Part shown: positions 25,865 through 34,461 of the stretch, piece by piece
How positions within the stretch are numbered: the first letter of the stretch is position 1
Layout: each line of letters begins with the position of its first letter
Assembly: GCA_964607515.1 (NCBI GenBank)
Contig: CAZSKU010000003.1
Span: 62,001 to 126,000 of the forward strand
From: UBA6080 sp964607515
Lineage (GTDB): Bacteria > Fermentibacterota > Fermentibacteria > Fermentibacterales > JCC-6
Direction: 5' to 3'
Length of the DNA stretch: 64,000 nucleotides
The notes under the pieces: generated by a model
Told to the model about the DNA's origin: nothing
Seen by the model: only the letters and a program-made list of their open reading frames with translations
Database searches by the model: none
Program-made: the position numbers and the translations under genes

Positions 25865-27165
25865 AGTCCCCGCTCCCCCCGGGACGACGAGTCGGGCTCC
25901 ACAGCCGGTTCGCCCAGAGTGAAGCTTTCCCGCCAGGTCTTGCTGAAATAGGTGCGGCTGGAGTAAGTGGCCTCCCCGGTGACAACCAGGGTGTACTGCC
26001 CCGCCGGGGAGTGGGAGCCTCCCAGGGTGGTTCCGTCCCAGCTGTAGCTGAAATGCCCCACCGGGGTGTTTCCGGTGCGGAGGTTCCTGACCACCGACCC
26101 CTGGGCGTCCAGCACGTTGACTATGAGTATTGTGGGCTCGGTGAGAAACCCCGAGACCGTGAGTCCCCTCTCCCCGGGGCGGACCGTGAAATTCCGGATG
26201 TCGGTGCCCACCCAGAAGTACCTGGCGCCGGCCCTCTCGGCGATGAAGACCTGACCGAACCTGGTCCATATGGCTATGCCCGTCGGGTGTTCGAACTGGT
26301 CGTCGGCGCTGCCGAATCCCCTCCCGTAGCTGTCCAGGTAATCCATCGAGGGGCTGAACTTGTGTATCCGGCAGCTCACGGAGTCCGTGACCCATACGTT
26401 TCCGTGGTAGTCCACAGCCGGCCAGTTGAAGAACGAGCCGCCGCAGTCACCGGGGGTTACCCGCTCCACCACTCTGCCGTCCACCACCTTCACCAGGGCC
26501 ATGCCGTCCTCCACCACCACCGCCTGAAAGGGCTGGTGACCGCTGCTCCACCGCTCGTAACCCGTGGCGGCCACGCCCCTGGGCCTGTCGAGGGAGACGG
26601 TCAGGGGGGCCTGGTCCTCCGGGGACGCGTACCTGTGGAGGGCCCCTCCGGACCGGTCCGTCACCCAGATGGCCCTGCCGTCAAGGGCTACGCCCCAGGG
26701 CTCCACCAGCCCCCTGATGTAGGATGACGGCTTGATCCGGGCTCCCCTCCGGGACAGTACCGCAACCCGGCCGTTTCCGGTGTCCGCCACATAGACGTCC
26801 CCCGCGGCGTTGGCGGCGATCCCGTGGGGTGATGAGAGCCTGTCCGCGGGCCTTCCTCCGCCGTCGTAGAAGCCCAGCGTGTACATGGAAGCGTTGTAGA
26901 TGATCTGTCCGGAGCCGCTGTTCACGCCGTAAACAGCCAGCTCATCGTCATCGGACGGCTCCGGTGAGTCCCATTCGGACAGTTTCACCGCGGCAAGCCC
27001 CTGGGGATCGTCAAAGGTCACCATTCCTCCCAGGAGCATGTTCAGCTGCTCCGTCCCGGCCCGGTAGATTCCCATGCAGTGCCCGTAGGGCGGGTACACC
27101 AGGGTACTGGGCTGGTCCGGCTCCACGGTGAGGGCCACGAGGGCCGCCAGTGCCAGTGAGGTCAT
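25861..27165 (-). CDS. Exported NHL-propeller protein with FlgD-like Ig domain (434 aa)
   Basis: A short signal-like N-terminus (MTSLALAALVALTV) leads into a six-bladed propeller with NHL-type repeats: SSPHGIAANAAGDVYVADTG, EPWGVALDGRAIWVTD, NWPAVDYHGNVWVTDS, HPTGIAIWTRFGQVFIAE. The C-terminal ~110 residues contain FSYSWDGTTLGGSHSPAGQY, the FlgD Ig-like module often found at the end of secreted proteins in FCB bacteria. The ATG overlaps the transglycosylase stop (ATGA). Function unknown; probably a surface or periplasmic binding scaffold. Confidence 0.75.
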   Translation of the reverse strand: MTSLALAALVALTVEPDQPSTLVYPPYGHCMGIYRAGTEQLNMLLGGMVTFDDPQGLAAVKLSEWDSPEPSDDDELAVYGVNSGSGQIIYNASMYTLGFYDGGGRPADRLSSPHGIAANAAGDVYVADTGNGRVAVLSRRGARIKPSSYIRGLVEPWGVALDGRAIWVTDRSGGALHRYASPEDQAPLTVSLDRPRGVAATGYERWSSGHQPFQAVVVEDGMALVKVVDGRVVERVTPGDCGGSFFNWPAVDYHGNVWVTDSVSCRIHKFSPSMDYLDSYGRGFGSADDQFEHPTGIAIWTRFGQVFIAERAGARYFWVGTDIRNFTVRPGERGLTVSGFLTEPTILIVNVLDAQGSVVRNLRTGNTPVGHFSYSWDGTTLGGSHSPAGQYTLVVTGEATYSSRTYFSKTWRESFTLGEPAVEPDSSSRGERGL

Positions 27166-29354
27166 CGCCTTATCCTTTCGTATATCCAGACGGATCTCTG
27201 GACGTTCTTCACGTAAAGCCTTGTTTCCCTGAAGGTAATCTGCTCAATGAACATCTCCGGGTCATCCGGGTCCCACCCGTGGGCCCGGACCCAGCGGGAG
27301 GCGTTTCCGGGGCCGGCGTTGTAGGCCGCCAGGAAGAGAGGGGAATGGCCGAAGCTGTTCATCTGTCTGTTTACGTAAATACTTCCGTATCGCAGGGAGT
27401 TTTCCGGAACGTAGAAGTCCTCCCCCGAGAGCCGGGGCAGGTCGTACCATCGAGCCACGTCCCCGGCGGTGCCGGGCATCAGCTGAATGAGCCCCGCCGC
27501 CCCGGCGCCGGAACGGGCGAACCTGTTGAAGTAACTCTCATCCCGGGATATCCCCTCGATCCAGCAGGATTCCACCGAAAGCCCCTCCACCGCCCGGACC
27601 ACGTCCCGGTGGTAGGGCGACGGGAAGTACCAGCCCAGCATGCTGTCCGGCAGCATTCCCCGGTGGGCCTCTCGCAGCTCCGTGTCCCAGGAGCGCATCA
27701 GGCCTATGCCCGCGCCGTGCTGCCCCAGAATGCCCAGAGAGGCGGCCCGCATGCCGAGGTCCCCGGGCCCGTAAGTCAGCATCTCCACCGCCAGGGTTCC
27801 GTAACCCCGTCCGAAGAGGTCCATGGCGAGGGATGTCTCCGGGGAGTCCGCCAGCACCGGCGAAACCACCGTCAGTTCCAGAGGCGAAGGGATGCCCAGC
27901 CTCCGGGCCGCCAGCATGCCGTAGTACTCCCAGGGGTGTTCCCGGGCCACCTGGGCCAGAAGGGATGCCTCCCGGCCTTCGTCCCCTTTCCTGTCCGCAT
28001 ACCTGGCCCGCCAGAAGAGCATCTCGTCCCGCCAGTAGCCGTAGGGCCACAACTCCGTCGCCGCGGCCCAGAGGGAGTCGCCCGTGGCGCCCCTGCCGTT
28101 CATGTAGAGGCAGAACCCGCCCCTCCAGTGCCCCCTCTCGTCGGCCTCGAAGTCGGGATACGCCCGCAGGCCCGCCAGGTAAGCGTCCGCCCCGGGCCCC
28201 CACTGCTGCTCGCAGTCGTAGTAGACACCGGCCAGGTAGCCTGCTTCGGATGCTGTGGGATGCCAGGGGTAGAGCCGGGCGAACTCCGAATAGGCGGCCC
28301 AGGCGTCGGCGGTGCGGTTAAGGCTTCTGAGCGCCCGGGCCCTGAACAGGGCGGCCCTGGCCCGAAGCTGCTCCGATGCTTCCGAACCCGTGGAGCCGCA
28401 GAGGCTAAGCAGTTCGGAGTGCCTGCCCAGGGCTCTGAGTCTGGCCATCTCCACCCCCAGGGCGAACTCGCCGCCCCGAGAGGAGGCGATCCGGTCGGCC
28501 ATGGAACCCATGCCGTTTTCATAGAGTATGTCCGCCACCCGCCAGTCCGTCCGGTCGGGATACTTGGAGGCAAGCATCTCCGCTGCGATCACCCGCATGC
28601 CTGGGTTGTCCAGCATGGCGGTCCACTCCTCCAGGCCGCCGGCGTTCCGGGCTTTCATCCGGGCAGCGTGAAGCCGGGCTCCCTCGGGGGTGGAAAGCCC
28701 CGGATCCAGAAGCTTCAGGGCGTTGTCCCACCACTGTTCGGGGCTGTTTACGGCCAGACTGAGTTCCTCCCGTACCCTGGTAGCCAGGGTTGCCGGGAAC
28801 AGCTGGGCGTCCTGGGCCGCGGCCGTTATCTGGGCCGGGGTAAGGGTTCCGCCTCCGGCCATGATCACCCTCACGGTTCTCTCAGCGGGCCCCTCCGGGG
28901 ACGGGGTCACCCCGGGGGAAAGGGTCTCGAGGGAATCACGCCGGAGCCACGCCTCCAGAAGACGGTCTCCGGCGGCCAGGGGCAGGGCGGAGTTCCCCAT
29001 CCTGTTCAGTTCCATCACCGAGACCTTCCATCCGGTAAGGTCTCCCCATCCCGCCCGGGAGAGGCTGTCCAGCACCTCCAGGCACCGTACCGGAAGCCCC
29101 CGGCCGTGGTAGCACCCCGCGAACCTCCAGAGAAAATCACCCCGGAGACCCGCAGGGCTCTCCAAGTTCCGCCAGAGCTCCCTAAGCTCCCTCACCGCCT
29201 GGTCCTGCATGCCCACCTGTATCAGGGAGTCGACGGTGCTGAAGGGGCTGGTCCTGCCGGGCAGGGTGTTCTCTCCGGCGTCGTTCTCCTCGGAAACCAC
29301 CCGGCAGCCGGATCCGAGCCACACCGCCAGGGAAATCAGGAATAGAAACCTCAA
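27162..29354 (-). CDS. Soluble lytic murein transglycosylase-like lipoprotein (730 aa)
   Basis: The TTG start at 29354 has GGAGG seven bases upstream. The N-terminus MRFLFLISLAVWLGSGC is a lipoprotein signal. Residues ~40-560 are helical superhelical repeats as in Slt70. The C-terminal SLT domain has ISRDESYFN (catalytic Glu), AGLIQLMPGTA, AAYNAGPGNASRW and FRETRLYVKNV. The enzyme cleaves MurNAc-GlcNAc bonds to give 1,6-anhydro products. The amgK-murU salvage pair elsewhere in the window fits recycling of such fragments. It is the first gene of an operon with the NHL and CNNM genes. Confidence 0.92.
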   Translation of the reverse strand: MRFLFLISLAVWLGSGCRVVSEENDAGENTLPGRTSPFSTVDSLIQVGMQDQAVRELRELWRNLESPAGLRGDFLWRFAGCYHGRGLPVRCLEVLDSLSRAGWGDLTGWKVSVMELNRMGNSALPLAAGDRLLEAWLRRDSLETLSPGVTPSPEGPAERTVRVIMAGGGTLTPAQITAAAQDAQLFPATLATRVREELSLAVNSPEQWWDNALKLLDPGLSTPEGARLHAARMKARNAGGLEEWTAMLDNPGMRVIAAEMLASKYPDRTDWRVADILYENGMGSMADRIASSRGGEFALGVEMARLRALGRHSELLSLCGSTGSEASEQLRARAALFRARALRSLNRTADAWAAYSEFARLYPWHPTASEAGYLAGVYYDCEQQWGPGADAYLAGLRAYPDFEADERGHWRGGFCLYMNGRGATGDSLWAAATELWPYGYWRDEMLFWRARYADRKGDEGREASLLAQVAREHPWEYYGMLAARRLGIPSPLELTVVSPVLADSPETSLAMDLFGRGYGTLAVEMLTYGPGDLGMRAASLGILGQHGAGIGLMRSWDTELREAHRGMLPDSMLGWYFPSPYHRDVVRAVEGLSVESCWIEGISRDESYFNRFARSGAGAAGLIQLMPGTAGDVARWYDLPRLSGEDFYVPENSLRYGSIYVNRQMNSFGHSPLFLAAYNAGPGNASRWVRAHGWDPDDPEMFIEQITFRETRLYVKNVQRSVWIYERIRR

Positions 29355-29447
29355 CTGAAGACCTCCGGAAAGGGTTCCACGGGCACCCGTCCAACCGTTC
29401 CGAAAAATACCGGGGCCGGGAGAGGAATCAAAGCCGTCCGCCGTTCT

Positions 29448-30929
29448 TCAGTGCAGGAAGTGTCTCACCCCGGTGAACACCATGGCAACTCCGTGACGGT
29501 TGCAGGCTTCGACCACCTCCGGATCCCGGATGGAGCCACCCGGCTGGACGATGGCCCTGACACCCGCCTTCGCCGCCGCCTCGGGGGCGTCGCTGAAGGG
29601 GAAGAAGGCGTCGCTGGCCAGCACCGAACCGGACAGGTCGTTACCCTCCCTCAAGGCTCTCCGGACCGCCAGGTCCAGGCTCTCCAGCCGGCTGGGCTGC
29701 CCTATGCCGATTCCCAGGGTCCCCTTCTGGTCGCCTATCACTATGGCGTTGCTCCTGACACCCTTCACCACCCGCCAGGCCAGGTCCAGCGCCTCCATCT
29801 CCCCGGGTCCGGGCTCCCTGGCGGTCACCACGGTCCATCTGTCCGGCCGCTCCAGGGAGCCGTCCTGTTCCTGGATCAGCAGCCCGCCCCAGATGCTCTT
29901 CACCGAGGGACCAGTGTCCCTTCCCGGCGCCAGGCGTATCACCCGAAGGTTCTTCCTCCGGGACAGCCTGTTCAGGGCATCCTCCCGGTAGTCGGGGGCA
30001 ATTATCACCTCCAGGAAGAGGTCCTTGAGCCTGGCGGCGAGTTCCCCGTCCACCGTCCCGTTGCACGCAAGAATGCCGCCGTAGGGGCTCTGCCGGTCGG
30101 ACCTGAAGGCGTTTTCAAAGGCTTCGCACAGTGTTTCACCCACACCGACTCCACATGGGTTGCCGTGCTTCAGGAGCACCACCCCGGCCATGTCCGGGGG
30201 AAGGTCCGCCGCCAATGCGCAGGCGGCCGAAGCATCGGCATAGTTGTTGTAGCTCATGGTCCGGCCTCCGGGAATCGCCACCCCGGCAAAGCCCCTGGGG
30301 GGTTCTGTGAAATGGATCCTTGCCTTCTGGTGGGGATTCTCGCCGTACCTGAGCTCCGGAGCGAACCCCTCCTCCAGCTTCAGAGCCACCTGAAGGTCGT
30401 AGTCCGAGGTGAGGCTGAAGGTCCTGGCGGCCATTCTTCTGCGGAACTCCGGAGTGTTGCCGCCGGCCTCCAGGGTCCGGAGCACCTCCGGGAAACAGCC
30501 GATCCCCAGGGCACTCACCACGTGAACCCAGTTTTTAGCCGCGGCCCGGGCCATGGTGGGCCCTCCCACGTCCACCAGCTCCACGGTCTCCCTGGAATCC
30601 GGAGGAAGGTTCCCGGCTCTGTGGAACGGGTACAGGTCCACCGCCACCAGGTCGAACACCGGCTGTCCAGAGGCTCGCATCCGCTCCCGGTCATCTCCGT
30701 CCGCCAGGATGGCCGCGTGCAGGGCGGGGTGCAGGGTCTTGACCCGCCCCCCAAGCATGGAGACTATCCCGGTGAGAGTCTCGGTGGGAGTCACCGGAAC
30801 ACCCGCCGCTTCCAGGACCCCGGCGGTGCCGCCGGATGCGAATATCCTGTAACCGGATCGGTGGAGCCCCCCGGCAAATTCCTCCAGCCCGGTCTTGTCG
30901 TAAACGCTGATCAGCGCAGCCCTATCCAT
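29448..30929 (-). CDS. purH: Bifunctional AICAR transformylase / IMP cyclohydrolase
   Basis: Catalyses the last two steps of purine synthesis. Residues ~1-190 are the MGS-like cyclohydrolase domain (ALISVYDKTGLEEFA, FASGGTAGVLEAAG, GRVKTLHPALHAAIL, DLVAVDLYPF). The rest is the transformylase domain (LRYGENPHQKA, KHGNPCGVG, SPYGGILACN, PGGSIRDPEV). At 493 aa it is a little shorter than the usual 515-530. The ATG at 30929 overlaps the nadE stop by 8 nt, so a longer upstream reading is rejected. Confidence 0.97.
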   Translation of the reverse strand: MDRAALISVYDKTGLEEFAGGLHRSGYRIFASGGTAGVLEAAGVPVTPTETLTGIVSMLGGRVKTLHPALHAAILADGDDRERMRASGQPVFDLVAVDLYPFHRAGNLPPDSRETVELVDVGGPTMARAAAKNWVHVVSALGIGCFPEVLRTLEAGGNTPEFRRRMAARTFSLTSDYDLQVALKLEEGFAPELRYGENPHQKARIHFTEPPRGFAGVAIPGGRTMSYNNYADASAACALAADLPPDMAGVVLLKHGNPCGVGVGETLCEAFENAFRSDRQSPYGGILACNGTVDGELAARLKDLFLEVIIAPDYREDALNRLSRRKNLRVIRLAPGRDTGPSVKSIWGGLLIQEQDGSLERPDRWTVVTAREPGPGEMEALDLAWRVVKGVRSNAIVIGDQKGTLGIGIGQPSRLESLDLAVRRALREGNDLSGSVLASDAFFPFSDAPEAAAKAGVRAIVQPGGSIRDPEVVEACNRHGVAMVFTGVRHFLH

Positions 30930-31674
30930 GGTCCCGGAACCACCTTTCCGCGTCGAAGTGCGGTATCGGCGCACGTTTATGGGCACTGGCGCCGTGAAGC
31001 CTTCCTATAATCCCGGCAGCCTCGGGGGAAACCGACCCGGGCCCTTCCGTGAAGTATTCCCGGATATCCCTGTAGGTTACCCCCATCTCCCCTTCGTCGC
31101 TCTGCCCCGGCCAGAGACCCGCCGAGGGCACCCTTGCGGTCACCCATTCCGGAAGGTTCAGGGTTTCAGCCAGTTTCAGCACCTGGTCCTTGTACAGGTC
31201 AAGCAGGGGGTGGAAGTCCGCCACCCCGTCCCCCCACTTGGTCCAGTACCCGGCAAGGTACTCCGACCGGTTCGATGTGCCGGCTACCAGCCGGCCCCGG
31301 GAATGGGCGTAAAGAACGGCCATCCTGAGCCGGGCCTTGAGATTACCCATCATCAGGGTGTCCGACCGGTCCAGTTCCGCGGCCCTGACCAGTTCCCCGA
31401 AGGGAGCCTCCAGGTCCACGGTGCTGCTGTGGATTCCCAGGAACCCGGCGATCCTCCGGCCGTCCCGCAGGTCGTCCGGGTGGTTCCCGCAGGGCATCAT
31501 GATCCCCAGCACGTTGTCTCCCCCCAGGGCTTCGGCGCACAAGGCGGCGCTCACACAGCTGTCCAACCCGCCGCTGAGCCCCAGAACAACACGGTTCAGC
31601 CCGGCTCCGGCAACCGTTCCGGCAATCCAGTCAGAAATGGCCCGGGCCAGCCGGCCGTATTCCTGTTCCATCAT
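30922..31674 (-). CDS. nadE: NH3-dependent NAD+ synthetase
   Basis: Converts deamido-NAD to NAD with ATP and ammonia. The N-type PP-loop is LGLSGGLDSCVSAALCAEAL. Other family motifs are AGTSNRSEYLAGYWTKWGDG, ADFHPLLDLYKDQV and PSAGLWPGQSDEGEMG. There is no glutaminase (nitrilase) domain, so it must use free ammonia. 250 aa is typical. The start (ATGATG) overlaps the rnr stop as ATGA, and the gene overlaps purH by 8 nt. Confidence 0.96.
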   Translation of the reverse strand: MMEQEYGRLARAISDWIAGTVAGAGLNRVVLGLSGGLDSCVSAALCAEALGGDNVLGIMMPCGNHPDDLRDGRRIAGFLGIHSSTVDLEAPFGELVRAAELDRSDTLMMGNLKARLRMAVLYAHSRGRLVAGTSNRSEYLAGYWTKWGDGVADFHPLLDLYKDQVLKLAETLNLPEWVTARVPSAGLWPGQSDEGEMGVTYRDIREYFTEGPGSVSPEAAGIIGRLHGASAHKRAPIPHFDAERWFRDHG

Positions 31675-33707
31675 CCCCCGCTCCTGTCCGGAACCGGCGT
31701 AAGGGTCAGGCGTCTGAGGAGCGGATCCGCCTCCAGAACCGCCACGGACAACTGCATTCCGGGCCGGCCTCCCTGAAAAAGCTTCACCGGGGCCCTTCTC
31801 AGGACCGGCCCCGGAATGAAACCCTCGACGGGCACGTCCAGCAGCCTGACGAAAACACCGAAGTCCTTCACGTCACTCACCATACCTTTGAAAACCGAGC
31901 CCCGCCGTTCCGAGAGGAACAGCAGGGCCATGAGTTCCACCGAGTCCCACTCGGACTGGGCCGCCCGGCGCTCCAGGCTGCTGCACCAGTCCGCCAGGGG
32001 ACCGAGATTAACGTCGGTTTCAGCCATCCCGGTCTTTTCGTACCGGGCCAGCGCCTGGTGTACAATGAGATCGGGGTACCGGCGGATCGGGCTGGTGAAG
32101 TGCATATAGCTGTCAAGGGCAAGACCGTAGTGCCCCTGGTTCACCGGCCAGTACACCGCCTTCTGCAGGGCCCTCAGGGACGCGTCCCGGATGAGGGGCC
32201 ACTCCGGCAGCTTTCTCGCCCTGGTGAGCATCACGGCGTAATCCACCGGTTCGGGCACCCCCCTTCCGCCGAAACCGAGCCCCAGCGGCGAAAGCATGTT
32301 CCTGAGGTTGTCCATGGAATCCGGGGTGGGTTCGCCGTGAACCCGGTACAGCACCGGCAGATCCAGCCAGCGACAGTAGTCGGCTACCGCCCGGTTGGCC
32401 TCCACCATGAAGTTCTCGATCATCCCGTGGGCCATGTCGTCGGGCACCGGGTCGAAACCCTCCGGCATGCCGTCGCCGCCGAACCTGGTGCGGAACTCCG
32501 CGGAACCCAGGTCAAGCGCCCCCCGGGCGACCCCGGCGGCCTCCAGGGTGCAGTTGAGCCGGGTCACCCCGGCGAAGAAGGCCTCCAACTCGGGATCTCC
32601 GGTGTAGTCGCCCTTCATAAGGTCCAGGGCCTGCTCGTATGTAAGTCTGCGTCGGGAGCGGATCACCGAGGGGGCGACGGAGAAGTCCGTCCTCCTTCCG
32701 GATCCGTCGTACTCCAGGAAAACCGTGCGGGTCAACCGGTCCTGATCGGGACGAAGGCTGCAGGCGCCGTTGGAAAGAACCTCCGGAATCATGGGAATAA
32801 CCCGGTCGGGCAGGTACACGCTGGTGCCCCGGGCTCTCGCCTCGGCGTCCACGGGAGAACCGGGGGGAACGTAGAAAGCCACGTCGGCGATGTGGACTCC
32901 CAGGCGGAACCCGCCTCCGGGCAGTTCCTCCACGGATACGGCATCGTCGAAATCCCTGGCGTCCACCGGATCCACGGTCACCGTGAACAGGCCCCTCAGG
33001 TCGGTTCTGTCGCCGGAACTCCATGCGGCCATTGCGGAACGCTCCGCCTCCTCCAGAACTTCTCCGGAAAACTCCCCGGGAAGACCTCGATCGGTGCACA
33101 CCGAGTCTATCAGGACGGAAGGGGAGCCATGTTCGCCCAGAGAAGCCTCCATAAGCGCCCTGGGCCTTGCCCCGCCGAAGTTCAGAGTTCCGGTGACGAT
33201 TGAACCCGCCCGGGGCTCCTCTTCCGGAGTCTCCATAGGGATGCCCCGGGGGAACCGGGGATCCACAGGGTCCAGCACCCACCCGTCCCCTGCCCGCCTT
33301 GCCACTCCGGCGATTGCGGCCTGTGCCCGGACCAGGATTTCCTCCACCCGGCCCCGGTAGCTGCGAAGGTCGGGAAGGGGTTCGAGAACCCTCACGAGAA
33401 CCCTGTCGCCGTGCCAGGCGCCCCGGGTGTCACGGGGTTCGATGTTCACCTGCCCGCCGTTCTCCAGCCGGACCCGGGCTGAACCGTCGGTTCTGGCGAT
33501 CAGCTCCCCGGCGGCCATGCCAAGGGTCTCAAGCAGGGCGTAGGCGCCCTTTCCCGTGCGCCGGACCCGGCCTGATCTGATCAGTTCCTCCAGGGCTCCG
33601 TCCAGATCTCTGCATTCCTCGGGAAGTCTTTTCCGGAGCGCCTTGAGGTCCAGCCTGGCACCGCCCTCCAGCAGGCTCAGGATTGCCGCCGGGGTGTCAA
33701 CGGGCAT
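31671..33707 (-). CDS. rnr: Ribonuclease R
   Basis: Processive 3'-5' exoribonuclease for structured RNA. The order is a winged-helix-like N-terminus (~1-60), cold-shock-like domains (~65-225), the RNB catalytic domain with DPVDARDFDDAVSVE (catalytic Asp cluster) and HFTSPIRRYPDLIVHQAL, and an S1 domain at ~585-670 (GMVSDVKDFGVFVRLLDVPV). The 678-aa length lacks the long basic tail of E. coli RNase R. The ATG at 33707 overlaps the preceding gene by 11 nt. Confidence 0.96.
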   Translation of the reverse strand: MPVDTPAAILSLLEGGARLDLKALRKRLPEECRDLDGALEELIRSGRVRRTGKGAYALLETLGMAAGELIARTDGSARVRLENGGQVNIEPRDTRGAWHGDRVLVRVLEPLPDLRSYRGRVEEILVRAQAAIAGVARRAGDGWVLDPVDPRFPRGIPMETPEEEPRAGSIVTGTLNFGGARPRALMEASLGEHGSPSVLIDSVCTDRGLPGEFSGEVLEEAERSAMAAWSSGDRTDLRGLFTVTVDPVDARDFDDAVSVEELPGGGFRLGVHIADVAFYVPPGSPVDAEARARGTSVYLPDRVIPMIPEVLSNGACSLRPDQDRLTRTVFLEYDGSGRRTDFSVAPSVIRSRRRLTYEQALDLMKGDYTGDPELEAFFAGVTRLNCTLEAAGVARGALDLGSAEFRTRFGGDGMPEGFDPVPDDMAHGMIENFMVEANRAVADYCRWLDLPVLYRVHGEPTPDSMDNLRNMLSPLGLGFGGRGVPEPVDYAVMLTRARKLPEWPLIRDASLRALQKAVYWPVNQGHYGLALDSYMHFTSPIRRYPDLIVHQALARYEKTGMAETDVNLGPLADWCSSLERRAAQSEWDSVELMALLFLSERRGSVFKGMVSDVKDFGVFVRLLDVPVEGFIPGPVLRRAPVKLFQGGRPGMQLSVAVLEADPLLRRLTLTPVPDRSGG

Positions 33708-34461
33708 CGGTCATGCTTTCCAGGGCGGCCCATCCGTCGCTGCCGGGAAGGGCTTCCACCCTCAACAGACATCCCGCCCGGCCTGCAAGCCCTCCCGCGG
33801 CGTGAATGACGCTGTCGGCCATCTCGCTTCCCGGAAGCATCGGCTCCCCTGCTCCAGCGGGTCTGCTCCAGCTCACCTTCACCATGCCGTTGCCGCCGGA
33901 TCCGGCCACGGTGCCGGCGCCCCCCAGGGAAAGCACGGCCCAGGCTCCCATCCCCACCAAGGCTCCGAAGGCCGAGGAGGGTTCGCGGTTTTCGGGAATC
34001 GGAAGGCTTTCGAGCCGTTTGAGACCGTCGGTAGCGATACTCCTGCCGCAGGCCAGGGCTATGAACCTGGCCAGCCGGGAAAGAGGCGACGGGTCGCTGG
34101 CGGCCTTGTCGAGGTTGGGGTGGGTGGCCTCTGACAGATCCCTGAGGAATCTGGTGACCCCTCCCGCGGACTCCGCCGCCTCCCGGACCTTCGGAACCGC
34201 CCGGGCGATGTTGTCGGGAAGAAACATCGAGGCCAGCTCCGTATTGCCAAGGACTCCCACCAGCATGTTGTTGATGTTGTGAATGTGGTAGGGGAGCAGG
34301 AGTCCGAGAAAGGCGTTGGCGGTCAGCCTCTGGTTTCCCGGCTCCGCCGCGGCCCTTACAACCGGAATCATCGCGGGCTGCGCGGCCCTGGTGAAAATGC
34401 CCGGGATGTCCGTCCGTCCGATGCCGATGGTCAGACCGTCGGAGGTCTCGAAGGCGTTCAT
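33697..34461 (-). CDS. DHp-like protein without a recognisable kinase ATPase domain (254 aa)
   Basis: Start at 34461, overlapping the rarA stop as ATGA, with GGGGGAGGT upstream. Residues ~55-130 resemble a histidine-kinase dimerisation domain: HIHNINNMLVGVLGNTELA matches the HDFNNLL-type H-box, followed by a second helix (VREAAESAGGVTRFLRDLSE). The C-terminal half may be a remnant ATPase-like fold, but I see no N, G1 or G2 boxes. It could be a histidine phosphotransfer or pseudokinase protein. It lies between rarA and rnr, with no response regulator nearby. Confidence 0.5.
   Translation of the reverse strand: MNAFETSDGLTIGIGRTDIPGIFTRAAQPAMIPVVRAAAEPGNQRLTANAFLGLLLPYHIHNINNMLVGVLGNTELASMFLPDNIARAVPKVREAAESAGGVTRFLRDLSEATHPNLDKAASDPSPLSRLARFIALACGRSIATDGLKRLESLPIPENREPSSAFGALVGMGAWAVLSLGGAGTVAGSGGNGMVKVSWSRPAGAGEPMLPGSEMADSVIHAAGGLAGRAGCLLRVEALPGSDGWAALESMTDAR

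Noticed and set aside
23748..25985. 745-codon reading of the short CNNM gene
   Set aside because: The first ~430 codons are a shadow of the longer CNNM gene; the family N-terminus begins at 24695.
27150..29345. 731-codon open frame on the plus strand opposite the lytic transglycosylase gene
   Set aside because: Antisense frames stay open because of GC-rich third positions. The protein has no domain, signal or neighbour support, while the minus strand encodes a clear SLT enzyme.
29451..31010. 519-codon plus-strand frame opposite purH
   Set aside because: Shadow of purH; composition is Gly/Pro/His/Arg-rich without motifs.
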